This document shows, piece by piece, positions 52,063-60,747 of a stretch of DNA of 64,000 nucleotides. The position numbers and the translations under genes were made by a program. How positions within the stretch are numbered: position 1 is the stretch's first letter; every line of letters begins with the position of its first letter. Where the stretch lies: the NCBI RefSeq assembly GCF_015240255.1, contig NZ_CP061205.1, positions 1,571,501 through 1,635,500 on the forward strand, given 5' to 3'. Source of the DNA: Kordiimonas pumila. Lineage in GTDB: Bacteria > Pseudomonadota > Alphaproteobacteria > Sphingomonadales > Kordiimonadaceae. Below the pieces are notes generated by a model, which saw nothing but the letters and a program-made list of their open reading frames with translations, did no database searches and had not been told where the DNA came from.

Positions 52063-53334
52063 ATGGCACCAAAATTTTCTTTGTCTGAAGTTGAAAAGGC
52101 GACACTTGCGAAAGCATCAAAGCGCCTTATCCCTTTTATGGCGCTTTTATATTTTGTGTCGTTTCTTGACCGGGTAAACATTGGTTATGCAGCGCTGACA
52201 ATGAACGCTGATATTGGCCTTTCAGCAAGCGCCTACGGGTTTGGGGCTGGTATTTTCTTTATCGGCTACTTTTTGTTTGAGGTGCCAAGCAACCTTATTT
52301 TAAAGCGGGTAGGCGCGCGTACATGGATTGCCCGCATCATGGTAACATGGGGTATTTTGTCTATCGCTACAGCCTTTGTAACCGGGCCTACCAGTTTCTG
52401 GATTGTGCGGTTTTTGCTGGGGGTGGCGGAAGCAGGCTTTTTCCCCGGTATGATATATTATCTCACAAACTGGTTTCCGTCTAACATGCGCGGCCGTGTG
52501 ATTGGCGGCTTTCTGATTGCAGTACCACTTTCAAGCGTGCTTGGTGCGCCTATTTCCACATCGTTGCTAGAGATTACGGTGCTGGGTTTTAAGGGCTGGC
52601 AAACCATGTTTTTGCTGGAGGGGCTGCCGGCAATAATACTGGGTATTGCGGTTTTGTTTTTGCTCCCTAACAGGCCTTCATCTGCGAAGTGGCTGACGGA
52701 TACAGAGCAGAAAATATTGGAAGACCTTTTGGAGCGTGACCGTACACCAACCCAGCATACGTCCTTGAAAGCTGGGCTGTTAAACCTGAATGTCTGGCGC
52801 TTTGCCTTGATATATCTCGGGCTTGTTATTGGCCTTTATGGATTTAGCTTTTGGTCCCCGCAGATTATTAAAGCTTTTGGGGGCATCAGTAATATTCAGG
52901 TTGGCCTTATATCGATTGCGCCGTATGCCCTTGCTGCTATTGCATTATATTGGTGGGGTAAAAAATCTGACGACGCGCATGACCGAGCTTTGTATCTGGC
53001 GCTTCCTGCATTTCTCGGTTTTGCAGCGTTTGCAGTTAGCACCCTTATTGATAACCCAGTGTTAAACCTTGTTGCTTTAACCTGTGGTGCTATTGGTATT
53101 TATGCGACGCTCCCAGTTTTTTGGACATTACCGACTGCAGCTTTGCAGGGCACGGCAGCCGCAGGGGGCATTGCTCTTATAAACTCGATCGGTAATCTTG
53201 GCGGGTATGTTGGGCCGGTTGTGATTGGGTATTTACACGAGCAGACAAACAGCTTTAACGGGGGAATGCTCGCACTGGCTGCGGCGATGTTATGTGCGGG
53301 CTTACTGGCCTTGTCATGCAGGACCGCAAACTAA
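52063..53334 (+). CDS. MFS transporter (anion:cation symporter type)
   Basis: 423 aa, 12 predicted membrane segments. The N-terminal motif FVSFLDRVNIGYAALTMNADIGLSASAYGFGAG and the loop NMRGRVIGGFLIAVPLSSVLGAP are characteristic of the ACS/phthalate-permease branch, which carries organic anions such as hexuronates, phthalate, tartrate or aromatic acids. First gene after the 51956 operator and 48 bp before an exported tannase-family esterase. It probably imports the acid released by that esterase. Confidence 0.88.
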   Translation: MAPKFSLSEVEKATLAKASKRLIPFMALLYFVSFLDRVNIGYAALTMNADIGLSASAYGFGAGIFFIGYFLFEVPSNLILKRVGARTWIARIMVTWGILSIATAFVTGPTSFWIVRFLLGVAEAGFFPGMIYYLTNWFPSNMRGRVIGGFLIAVPLSSVLGAPISTSLLEITVLGFKGWQTMFLLEGLPAIILGIAVLFLLPNRPSSAKWLTDTEQKILEDLLERDRTPTQHTSLKAGLLNLNVWRFALIYLGLVIGLYGFSFWSPQIIKAFGGISNIQVGLISIAPYALAAIALYWWGKKSDDAHDRALYLALPAFLGFAAFAVSTLIDNPVLNLVALTCGAIGIYATLPVFWTLPTAALQGTAAAGGIALINSIGNLGGYVGPVVIGYLHEQTNSFNGGMLALAAAMLCAGLLALSCRTAN

Positions 53335-53382
53335 AACTGCTTTGTATGAGTGCGAATTTGAACTTTAAACGGGAGGGCAGAT

Positions 53383-54999
53383 ATGGCGTTTAAGCAAAAG
53401 AAAACCATTGTTGGTGTGGTGGCTGTTGCAGCAATTTTGACAGTTTTTGGTTTTTATGGGGGCTTCTTCTCTGGGGTTGATGTACCTGTGCCGCCAAAGC
53501 AAACCATTGAGGTTTCTGGTGTTCCGGCAAAAACCATTTCGCCCGCAGCCTGCGCTAGCCTGAACCAACGCTTTCTTGCTGAAGGCCAAGCGGTTGTAAC
53601 GCGGGCCGAAATAACAGAAGCCAAGGGTCTAAAGCCTGCTTACTGTTTTGCGGGAGTGTCTTTCACTGATTCAGAACTGAAATTTGAAGCTAGATTGCCG
53701 CTTGAAGGCTGGAACAAGCGGCTGGTTATGGTTGGCGGCGGCGGTTTTGACGGTTTGCTTATTGATACGCCTGATTTTGTTAGCCCCTCTATTATGACTG
53801 ACAGATATGTGGCTGTTATGACCAACGGCGGTCATACCAGCCCCTTGCCAACCAGTTATTTTGATGCAGATTTTGCGCTTAATGCCCAGCAGTTGGTTGA
53901 TTTTACCTATTTATCTGAACATCGGGCGCTGCCGGTGGTGAAAGAACTGGTGGCCGCTGTATATGGGCAACGGCCTGAGCGGAATTATTTTGAAGGCTGC
54001 TCCATGGGAGGGCATGATGCCTTGATGGAATCACAGCGTTTCCCCTATGATTTTGATGGCATTATTGCCCGCGCGCCGGCTGGCAATGTGATGGGGTTAT
54101 TTGTGAAATTTCACCAGATCGCCGAGGCAGTGGATAAGGCAGGGGCTCTTTCTGATGCTCAGCAAATGCTGCTTGAAAACGCTGTTTTAAAAAGCTGCGA
54201 TATGGCAGACGGCCTTAAAGATGGTATTGTCTCCAATAGCAATGCTTGCGCCTTTGATATTACTACCCTGCAATGCGACACGGCGAGTGCAGATAGGGAG
54301 ACATGCCTTTCAGAGCAGCAGATTGCTTTGGTATCCGCTATTACCAGCCCTTATACCTCTCATGTTACAGGGATTGAGCATAGTGGGTTTTCTATTACGG
54401 GGGCGGCAAACAAAGAAGCATGGGGTGAGTATATTTGGCCCAAGCTGGTGCAGGGTGGCAATTCGTTGCAAGGCCTGTTTTCGGGCGGGTTTATTCGTTC
54501 TTTTATAACGCGTGACCCGGACTATAAACTTGAAAGCTGGCATGCGGATGACTGGAAAGCTTCGCTTGGCCATATTGAGAGCCTGTTTCAGGCCGCAAAC
54601 CCAGATATTTCCAAATTCACACAAAATGGCGGTAAGCTGCTGTTGTGGCACGGTGTTGCAGATAGTTCTGTCAGTGCAACAGATACCATCGGTTACTACC
54701 AGAATGTCATTGATACAATTGGGCAACAGGAAGCAGACAAGAGTGTGGAATTGTTTCTGGCACCGGGTGTTGGGCATTGCAGGCATGGCAGCGGGCCAGA
54801 TAAAGTTGATTTGCTATCTGCTATGGCCAACTGGGTTGAAAAAGGTGTAGCCCCATCACAGCAATTAGTGGTTACTGCAAAAAAAGATGATGCAGGAAAC
54901 GACCTTTTAACAAGGCCACTTTGCAAATACCCTTTGTATCCAGAGTATGATGGTACAGGAGACCCAAACCTCGCCAGCAGCTTTTCGTGTAGCGAATAA
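53383..54999 (+). CDS. Tannase/feruloyl esterase family hydrolase, exported or membrane-anchored
   Basis: 538 aa. An N-terminal hydrophobic segment (about 8-27) acts as signal or anchor. The alpha/beta hydrolase core has nucleophile Ser in EGCSMGGHDAL (about 205-215), Asp in WHGVADSSVS and His in PGVGHCRHG, with the paired Cys usual for tannases. Members cleave gallate, ferulate or similar aromatic esters, and the family includes MHETase. Context is an MFS transporter for organic anions before it and, after a terminator, a TonB receptor with the same operator. The specific ester is not readable from sequence. Confidence 0.88.
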   Translation: MAFKQKKTIVGVVAVAAILTVFGFYGGFFSGVDVPVPPKQTIEVSGVPAKTISPAACASLNQRFLAEGQAVVTRAEITEAKGLKPAYCFAGVSFTDSELKFEARLPLEGWNKRLVMVGGGGFDGLLIDTPDFVSPSIMTDRYVAVMTNGGHTSPLPTSYFDADFALNAQQLVDFTYLSEHRALPVVKELVAAVYGQRPERNYFEGCSMGGHDALMESQRFPYDFDGIIARAPAGNVMGLFVKFHQIAEAVDKAGALSDAQQMLLENAVLKSCDMADGLKDGIVSNSNACAFDITTLQCDTASADRETCLSEQQIALVSAITSPYTSHVTGIEHSGFSITGAANKEAWGEYIWPKLVQGGNSLQGLFSGGFIRSFITRDPDYKLESWHADDWKASLGHIESLFQAANPDISKFTQNGGKLLLWHGVADSSVSATDTIGYYQNVIDTIGQQEADKSVELFLAPGVGHCRHGSGPDKVDLLSAMANWVEKGVAPSQQLVVTAKKDDAGNDLLTRPLCKYPLYPEYDGTGDPNLASSFSCSE

Positions 55000-55008
55000 C
55001 TAATCGAA

Positions 55009-55036
55009 AGGGGCTCATGAAAGAGCCTCTTTTTTC
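55009..55036 (+). terminator. Terminator of the MFS-esterase operon
   Basis: AGGGGCTC (55009-55016) pairs with GAGCCTCT (55023-55030, one G-T pair) around a 6-nt loop, followed by a T-tract to 55036. It separates the esterase from the TonB receptor. Confidence 0.85.
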
Positions 55037-55107
55037 TCGCCAAAACACCTTTCCAATTACAAATGCTAACAAAACAAGCGGCAAAGCAAAGCCGGAGGGT
55101 AATCTAT

Positions 55108-55122
55108 ACCTTTCAGATAGGT
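55108..55122. promoter_or_regulatory. Palindromic operator ACCTTTCAGATAGGT upstream of the TonB receptor
   Basis: Identical in all 15 bases to the copy at 51956-51970. It is 84 bp upstream of the receptor start, directly followed by an extra AGGT half-copy. Confidence 0.65.
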
Positions 55123-55206
55123 AGGTTGTTTGCTATTGATACAACATGACAGAAAGTGGCTTTGTCGCTCTGTCTGGGGAATGACACATACCGGGAGGAA
55201 GAATAT

Positions 55207-57315
55207 ATGTCTGTATATTCGAAATATAGTTTATTTGCAGGAACATGCCTTAGTGCTGTCCTGACATCATCAGTCTTTGCACAAACATCTGCAAACACAT
55301 CTGATACTATTATGCTTGAAGAGATTATCGTGACAGCGCGTCAGCGGGAAGAATCACTCAAAGATGTTCCTATTGCCGTAAGTGCGATAACAGGTAACAA
55401 GCTTAAAGAGCAGCAAATCTATGCTGTTAAAGATATCGCGGCTTATGTGCCGGGCCTTAATATTAACTCAGATAGTGTTGGCCGTGCGTTTGTCTCCATG
55501 CGCGGTATTGGCACCACGCTGATTGATACAGTACAGCCGGGTGTTGGCATCTTCATTGACGGCATTTACCAGCCGAATACATCGTACCTGAACAGCCCCC
55601 TTGTTGATGTGGAGCGTGTTGAGGTGCTGCGCGGCCCGCAAGGTACGCTTTTTGGTAACAACACGCTTGGCGGCGCTATTAATGTTATTACGCGCAAACC
55701 AAGTAATGAGTTTGAAGCCAGAATGGACGGCGCTTATGCAGGCAGCGATGATTTCAAGTCGCTTTCTGGTAGCGTGAGCGGCCCTATCATTGAGGATGTG
55801 TTGCAGGTTCGTGTGGGGGCTGCCTACCACCACCATGATGGTTTTCAGGAAAACCTTTTGGCGGGCGGTTATACAAACCCGCTTACGCAGAAATCTGTTA
55901 ATGGTACTGTCCGGTTTTTACCATCAGAAGCGGCAGAACTTACCCTGAATGCCAACTATGATAAAATCAGTGGTGGCAATACAGCATATCTGGGTATTAC
56001 AGGCCCTACAGATTATACGCTCGACGGTGTTTCTAACCAAAACAACTTTGCAGAGCATGTTTATAAAGGTGTGAATCTAAAGGGTGAATTTGATGTGGAT
56101 TCGCTGTCCACAACAATCACGACAGTTCTTGCCTATAACCGCCGTGATCAGGAATCGTCTAATGACGGAGATTTTGGCCCGGTAGATTTTGTGCGGAGTA
56201 CAGGTGAGTCCAAGCTTATTACAAAAACGGGTGAAGCCCGGTTTGATACAAGCTGGACTGAGGGCTTTTCAACTCTTGTGGGTGTTTTTGCCAGCCGTTC
56301 GACAACAGATGCGTCAGCCGTAACAACCATTGTGCCGCTGGGTGTGAATGCGCCGTCGTCTGCATTCGCAGAAATTGAATCACAAGCTGTGTTTGGTACG
56401 GCTTTCCTTGATCTTACCGATACGCTCGATCTGGCAGTAGGCCTGCGGTATGATCACCAGAAGCTTGACGCAACAAACGCCGGCAGTACAGATGCATACA
56501 GTTCAAACGACCTTCAGCCACGGGTAACGTTAACGAAAGCATGGGATGACGACTTAATGACCTATGCTTCGATTGCGCGCGGTGTACGTGGCGGTGGCCA
56601 AAATGGTCCGGGTGCCCCAAACCTTATTTATCAAGGCGACAATGTTTGGACATATGAGCTGGGTACAAAGTTTACCGCGCTTGAAAAGAGTCTGTCCGTT
56701 GATGCAGCTGTTTTCTATAATGATTACAAGCACTTTATTGGGCAAAATGCGCTTGCACCAAGCACAACAGGCGCAGGCTATGTGGCTGTAAACCTGAATA
56801 GCGGCACGGTGCACAGCTACGGTGCAGAGGCTGAAATGCACTGGCAGGTAACAGAGGCCTGGCGCATTGATAGCAGCTTAACATTGCTGCATGCGCGTAT
56901 TGTAGATGGTAGCGAGTTTGAAGATGTCACCGGCTTTGCACTGCCAAGCGACCGCATTATCTTTACGCCTGACTGGAACTTCAGCCTTGGTACAAATTAT
57001 ACTGTGCCAGTGGGAGAAAATCAGCTGGTTTTTGATGCCGGTCTTGTTGGCAAAGGTAGCCGTATGGGATCAAGCCTTGATCCTGATGTTGCGCCACTAC
57101 TGGAATCCTATTATCTGGTAAATGGCTCTATCACTATGCGGTTCCCGAAGTTTGAAATCGCGGCATTTGTAAGCAACCTCTTCAATGAAGAATACCTTGA
57201 AAGCTATATCGACCAGTCATTACTTGTTCGTGCGGGGCTTGGGGCTGTTGCCCAAAACTTGGGCCTGCAGGGTGAGCGCCGCCGCATTGGTGTTAGGGCA
57301 AGTATAAGGTTCTAG
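55207..57315 (+). CDS. TonB-dependent receptor
   Basis: 702 aa from ATG 55207, with GGGAGG (55193-55198) eight bases upstream; an earlier in-frame ATG at 55156 lacks a ribosome site and would spoil the signal peptide. The signal ends at about residue 26 (SVFAQT). The TonB box LEEIIVTARQREE is followed by a plug with GPQGTLFGNNTLGGAINVITRKP and a barrel ending GVRASIRF. It probably imports an aromatic ester, glycoside or siderophore-like compound used by the neighbouring esterase. It is followed after two bases by a FAD-linked dehydrogenase, an unusual operon partner. Confidence 0.9.
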   Translation: MSVYSKYSLFAGTCLSAVLTSSVFAQTSANTSDTIMLEEIIVTARQREESLKDVPIAVSAITGNKLKEQQIYAVKDIAAYVPGLNINSDSVGRAFVSMRGIGTTLIDTVQPGVGIFIDGIYQPNTSYLNSPLVDVERVEVLRGPQGTLFGNNTLGGAINVITRKPSNEFEARMDGAYAGSDDFKSLSGSVSGPIIEDVLQVRVGAAYHHHDGFQENLLAGGYTNPLTQKSVNGTVRFLPSEAAELTLNANYDKISGGNTAYLGITGPTDYTLDGVSNQNNFAEHVYKGVNLKGEFDVDSLSTTITTVLAYNRRDQESSNDGDFGPVDFVRSTGESKLITKTGEARFDTSWTEGFSTLVGVFASRSTTDASAVTTIVPLGVNAPSSAFAEIESQAVFGTAFLDLTDTLDLAVGLRYDHQKLDATNAGSTDAYSSNDLQPRVTLTKAWDDDLMTYASIARGVRGGGQNGPGAPNLIYQGDNVWTYELGTKFTALEKSLSVDAAVFYNDYKHFIGQNALAPSTTGAGYVAVNLNSGTVHSYGAEAEMHWQVTEAWRIDSSLTLLHARIVDGSEFEDVTGFALPSDRIIFTPDWNFSLGTNYTVPVGENQLVFDAGLVGKGSRMGSSLDPDVAPLLESYYLVNGSITMRFPKFEIAAFVSNLFNEEYLESYIDQSLLVRAGLGAVAQNLGLQGERRRIGVRASIRF

Positions 57316-57317
57316 GA

Positions 57318-58724
57318 ATGGATATGTCCAAAATAGAGCAACATAGCAAACCACTGACGGATATATTTATCCGTCAGCTTGGCGACCTCTTTGGTGACAG
57401 GCTTCACTTTGGTGAAGCCATGCGCCAGCAACATGGTAGCAGTGAAAGCCATTTTGATACCATGCTGCCGGATGCGGTTGTGTTTCCGCATAGTACAGAA
57501 GAAGTGGTTGCGCTGGTAAAACTGTGTGTTGCGGCAAAGGTGCCTGTTGTTCCGTTTGGGGCAGGTACATCGGTGGAAGGTAATGTAACGCCTGTTTGTG
57601 GCGGCGTGTGCATTGACCTTTCTGAAATGAATAATATTCTGTCGGTAAACCCCGAGGACCTTGATTGCACAGTGCAAGCGGGGGTTCGCCGTGAAGAACT
57701 GAACGAATATCTGCGCGACAAGGGCGTGTTCTTCCCAATTGACCCTGGCGCGAACGCCACTATTGGCGGCATGGCGTCAACACGGGCGTCTGGCACAAAT
57801 GCGGTACGCTACGGCACAATGCGCGAGGCCATCCTGTCCCTTCGTGTTGTTACACCAGATGGGCGCGATATCCGCACGAGCGGCAGGGCCAGAAAATCAG
57901 CGGCTGGTTATGATATTACCCGCCTTATGATTGGGGCAGAGGGCACGCTCGGTATTATCACGGAAATTACTTTGCGGTTACATGGTATCCCTGAGGTTAT
58001 CTCGTCTGCGGTTTGTAGTTTTGACACGATTGACGGCGCTGTAGATACAGTTGTGCAGTCTATTCAGCTTGGGGTGCCGCTTGCCCGGGTTGAAATTCTG
58101 GACGATGTCCAGATGAAAGCTGTGAATTTATGGTCAAAACTGAACTACCCCGAACTAACGACGCTGTTTTTTGAATTTCACGGCTCAGAAACTAATGTGA
58201 AAGAGCAGATCGAAATTGTTAGTAGTGTGGCTGCTGATAATGGCGGGGGTGATTTTCAGTGGTCTAACTTACCTGAAGAGCGCACAAAATTATGGCGTGC
58301 CCGGCATGAAGCATACTATGCAGCACTTGGGCTAAAGCCTGGTAGTGTTGGCTGGCCTACAGATGTCTGTGTGCCACTGGGCAGGCTTGCTGAATGTATT
58401 CAGCTTACTAAAGCAGACCTCAGAAAGGCAACAATCCCCGCAACAATTCTGGGCCATGTGGGGGATGGTAACTTCCATGTTATCTTTGTACTTGATCCCA
58501 ATAATCCAGATGACCTTATCGAAGCGGAGAGCTTAAATACCCGCATGATTGAGCGTGCTTTGTCAATGAATGGCACATGTACCGGCGAACACGGCATCGG
58601 CCTTGGCAAGCAGGACTGGCTTAAAAAGGAACTGGGTGAAACTGTGGAGGTGATGCGCACGATTAAGCGAGCGCTTGATCCACACAATCTTTTTAATCCG
58701 GGTAAAATCTTTTCGTTCGATTAA
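57318..58724 (+). CDS. FAD-linked oxidase, GlcD / D-lactate dehydrogenase type
   Basis: 468 aa, a FAD_binding_4 plus FAD-oxidase_C protein. FAD contacts are PFGAGTSVEGN (about 76-86) and the GANATIGGMASTRASGTNAVRYG segment (about 140-162). The C-terminal substrate/FAD motif NGTCTGEHGIGLGKQ is at about 415-429. Such enzymes oxidise 2-hydroxy acids (D-lactate, glycolate, D-2-hydroxyglutarate) and pass electrons to cytochrome or quinone. No GlcE/GlcF subunits are present, so a stand-alone D-2-hydroxyacid dehydrogenase is more likely than glycolate oxidase. Start ambiguous between 57318 and 57324. Confidence 0.88.
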   Translation: MDMSKIEQHSKPLTDIFIRQLGDLFGDRLHFGEAMRQQHGSSESHFDTMLPDAVVFPHSTEEVVALVKLCVAAKVPVVPFGAGTSVEGNVTPVCGGVCIDLSEMNNILSVNPEDLDCTVQAGVRREELNEYLRDKGVFFPIDPGANATIGGMASTRASGTNAVRYGTMREAILSLRVVTPDGRDIRTSGRARKSAAGYDITRLMIGAEGTLGIITEITLRLHGIPEVISSAVCSFDTIDGAVDTVVQSIQLGVPLARVEILDDVQMKAVNLWSKLNYPELTTLFFEFHGSETNVKEQIEIVSSVAADNGGGDFQWSNLPEERTKLWRARHEAYYAALGLKPGSVGWPTDVCVPLGRLAECIQLTKADLRKATIPATILGHVGDGNFHVIFVLDPNNPDDLIEAESLNTRMIERALSMNGTCTGEHGIGLGKQDWLKKELGETVEVMRTIKRALDPHNLFNPGKIFSFD

Positions 58725-58787
58725 TGCTTTATAAGCAGAATGTCTGATTATGGCACTTTGCGTCATGCCTATTTCCTCCCTTCCTTA

Positions 58788-58825
58788 ACCTATCTGATAG
58801 GTATTGACTAATCTATCAGATAGGT
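58788..58825. promoter_or_regulatory. Double palindromic operator upstream of the AraC gene
   Basis: ACCTATCTGATAGGT (58788-58802, perfect arms) and ATCTATCAGATAGGT (58811-58825, one mismatch), with centres 23 bp apart. TTGACT at 58804-58809 lies between them, so the second copy would sit in the promoter spacer. These are the same motif as at 51956 and 55108; the double site suggests autoregulation by the AraC or GntR protein encoded next. Confidence 0.65.
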
Positions 58826-58860
58826 TAAAGTGTTCATAGGGGACTACAAGGGGAATGGGA

Positions 58861-59667
58861 ATGGAATATTCCAACTTTGGGCGCGTAAGCGCTACGGAAC
58901 ATATTATTGTTTCTACCGAAATTAGCATGTTCATGGGCTTTGGGTTGCCCGAGCTTGCACTGCAGCATGAACACTATGTTTCTTATGTATATGTTCTGGG
59001 AAAAGAAGGTGGTTCTCCCACCTTGTTGGTTGATGAAGCAGTAGCTTTTACGGACACTATTGACGCAGTCATAGATCAATATTGTGTAACGCTTTTTGTC
59101 TCCCCTAAAACACTTGAGAAACTGCACCCGCAGCCATACCGGCATTATGCCGGGTGTCGGGTTTATTTGCCTGAAAGCCTGCGTCTTATTGTTAACTCCT
59201 TGCTTGAGTGTGATATGGCCTCGGAAATGATGACAACATACCGTACGGCTAAAGCACTGGAATTATTGTGCGAAACGGTTCGCCTTGGTGCGCGCGGTGA
59301 ATTAATCCCCTGTCTTGATCAGGGTGGCTTGTCAGCGGCTGATATTCAAAAAATAGTGTATGCACGGCAGGTCATTGATGAAAAATGGGGCGATAAACTT
59401 AGCCTTGATCTTATCGCCCGTGCGTGTGGCCTGAATAGATCCAAGTTAACGTGTGGTTTTAGGCAACTTTTTCATTGTTCAGTCTCAGAAGCGCTTATAG
59501 AGAAGCGGCTGGTTGAGGCCCGAAAAATGCTTGCGGTTACTGATTTCTCTGTATCGACAATAGCCTATAAGGCAGGCTACAGAAATAATGCGAGCTTTAC
59601 ACGGGCGTTTGGTCGCCGGTTTGGTGCGTCGCCAACAGAATACAGGACTGGTAAAATAGCAGCTTAG
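58861..59667 (+). CDS. AraC-family transcriptional regulator
   Basis: 268 aa from ATG 58861, which has AAGGGG seven bases upstream; an ATG at 58855 is too close to that site. The N-terminal part (about 1-165) is an unassigned sensing region. The C-terminal AraC DNA-binding domain spans about 170-268, with LSLDLIARACGLNRSKLTCGFRQLF and FSVSTIAYKAGYRNNASFTRAFGRRFG. It precedes the GntR gene by 48 bp and lies beside two operator copies. Its sensing region is unlike that of the AraC protein at 18205. Confidence 0.88.
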   Translation: MEYSNFGRVSATEHIIVSTEISMFMGFGLPELALQHEHYVSYVYVLGKEGGSPTLLVDEAVAFTDTIDAVIDQYCVTLFVSPKTLEKLHPQPYRHYAGCRVYLPESLRLIVNSLLECDMASEMMTTYRTAKALELLCETVRLGARGELIPCLDQGGLSAADIQKIVYARQVIDEKWGDKLSLDLIARACGLNRSKLTCGFRQLFHCSVSEALIEKRLVEARKMLAVTDFSVSTIAYKAGYRNNASFTRAFGRRFGASPTEYRTGKIAA

Positions 59668-59715
59668 TATGGCACTGTCACATAGTGCGGGTATCTTAAG
59701 AGGGCGCAGATTAGT

Positions 59716-60441
59716 ATGAATATGCATAACGGTGATGAAAAAGGATCGCTTGTAAAAAAAGCCATGCAAGCTGTTACTTTCCACATTAAGGATAATCGCT
59801 TGCGCGTGGGCGACACGCTCCCTGGCGAAGGGCACTTTGTTGCAGCTCTCGGCGTTAGTAAAGCGGTGATGCGGGAGGCTTTTGGTGCGCTTGCTGCGTT
59901 ACAGCTTATCGATGTCGCCAATGGCCGCAAGCCAAAAGTAGGGGCTATTGACGGCACCCTTATTGCTACATCACTGAACCATGCCGTTGATACAGCACAG
60001 ATTACCGTACCTGAAGTGTGGGATGTGCGGCGTACTATTGAAATTCGCACAGCAACACTGGCGGCCGTTTCAAGGACAGAGGCCGAAGCGATCCAGATTA
60101 TGAATTTAGCAGATGCGATCGCCAGCGAAGACGACGACCTTAAAGCTATGACACGGCACGACATTGCTTTTCATGAAGCGATTGCACGGGCCAGCCATAA
60201 TGCCCTGTTTATTCAGATTGTAACATCCTTTGCCCCCTTAATGGAGGTAGCCGTACCAACTGCGTGGCAAACCCGTAAGGCGGAAGAACAAAAGTCTGTT
60301 ATGATTGAACGCCATACAGACGTTGCTACAGCAATTGCCAACCGGGACCCAGAGGCTGCAGGGCAAGCCATGAAAGCACATTTCGACGCCTCAATTGGTG
60401 ATTTGCTGCGCGGTCTTGCTGGCCCTTATGTGGGCTTATAG
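59716..60441 (+). CDS. GntR-family regulator, FadR subfamily
   Basis: 241 aa. The N-terminal winged helix domain at about 8-75 includes LRVGDTLPGEGHFVAALGVSKAVMREAFGAL, the GntR recognition segment. The helical FCD ligand domain (about 90-235) has metal/ligand residues in the RHDIAFHEAIARASHN and ERHTDVATAI segments. FCD regulators usually respond to carboxylic acids and bind short palindromes, so this protein is a good candidate for the ACCTWTCWGATAGGT sites. Its stop overlaps the end of the convergent EthD-like gene by six bases. Confidence 0.9.
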   Translation: MNMHNGDEKGSLVKKAMQAVTFHIKDNRLRVGDTLPGEGHFVAALGVSKAVMREAFGALAALQLIDVANGRKPKVGAIDGTLIATSLNHAVDTAQITVPEVWDVRRTIEIRTATLAAVSRTEAEAIQIMNLADAIASEDDDLKAMTRHDIAFHEAIARASHNALFIQIVTSFAPLMEVAVPTAWQTRKAEEQKSVMIERHTDVATAIANRDPEAAGQAMKAHFDASIGDLLRGLAGPYVGL

Positions 60442-60738
60442 TTCGTCTGCCACCATTAAGCTGACTAGGCCAGCTGCAAAATTTTGTACATCTTTGCCGG
60501 CAGCCTTTTGTTCTGGGGAACGTAGTGCCTTATCAAATGTTTCCCTATCTGGAAATGACATTTCAGCCATCAGGAAAAATGTATCTGCACCGGGAATGAA
60601 GGTGTCGGTTATCTGTCGGACTTCTACTTTTGCAAGTCCGGGTATTTTGTGAACAAGCGGGATATGGGTATTTATGTAATAGTCCATGAAGGCTTCTTTA
60701 TTTTCGGGGTGTTTATAAAGGGCAATAAGCTTGATCAT
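60436..60738 (-). CDS. EthD-family small protein
   Basis: 100 aa, a single ferredoxin-like EthD domain. It starts MIKLIALYKHPENKEAFMDYY and has the conserved H-x-P-L segment THIPLVHKIPGL at about 29-40. These small dimeric proteins accompany oxidation systems (ethyl tert-butyl ether, alkylphenol and polyketide-type chemistry), but their catalytic role is often unclear. It is the second gene of a minus-strand pair, nine bases after the phenylacetate-CoA-ligase-like gene. Confidence 0.85.
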   Translation of the reverse strand: MIKLIALYKHPENKEAFMDYYINTHIPLVHKIPGLAKVEVRQITDTFIPGADTFFLMAEMSFPDRETFDKALRSPEQKAAGKDVQNFAAGLVSLMVADEL

Positions 60739-60747
60739 TTGAAAGTC

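Noticed and set aside
57318-58724. Glycolate oxidase subunit GlcD
   Set aside because: GlcE and GlcF are not adjacent; a stand-alone D-2-hydroxyacid or D-lactate dehydrogenase fits better.
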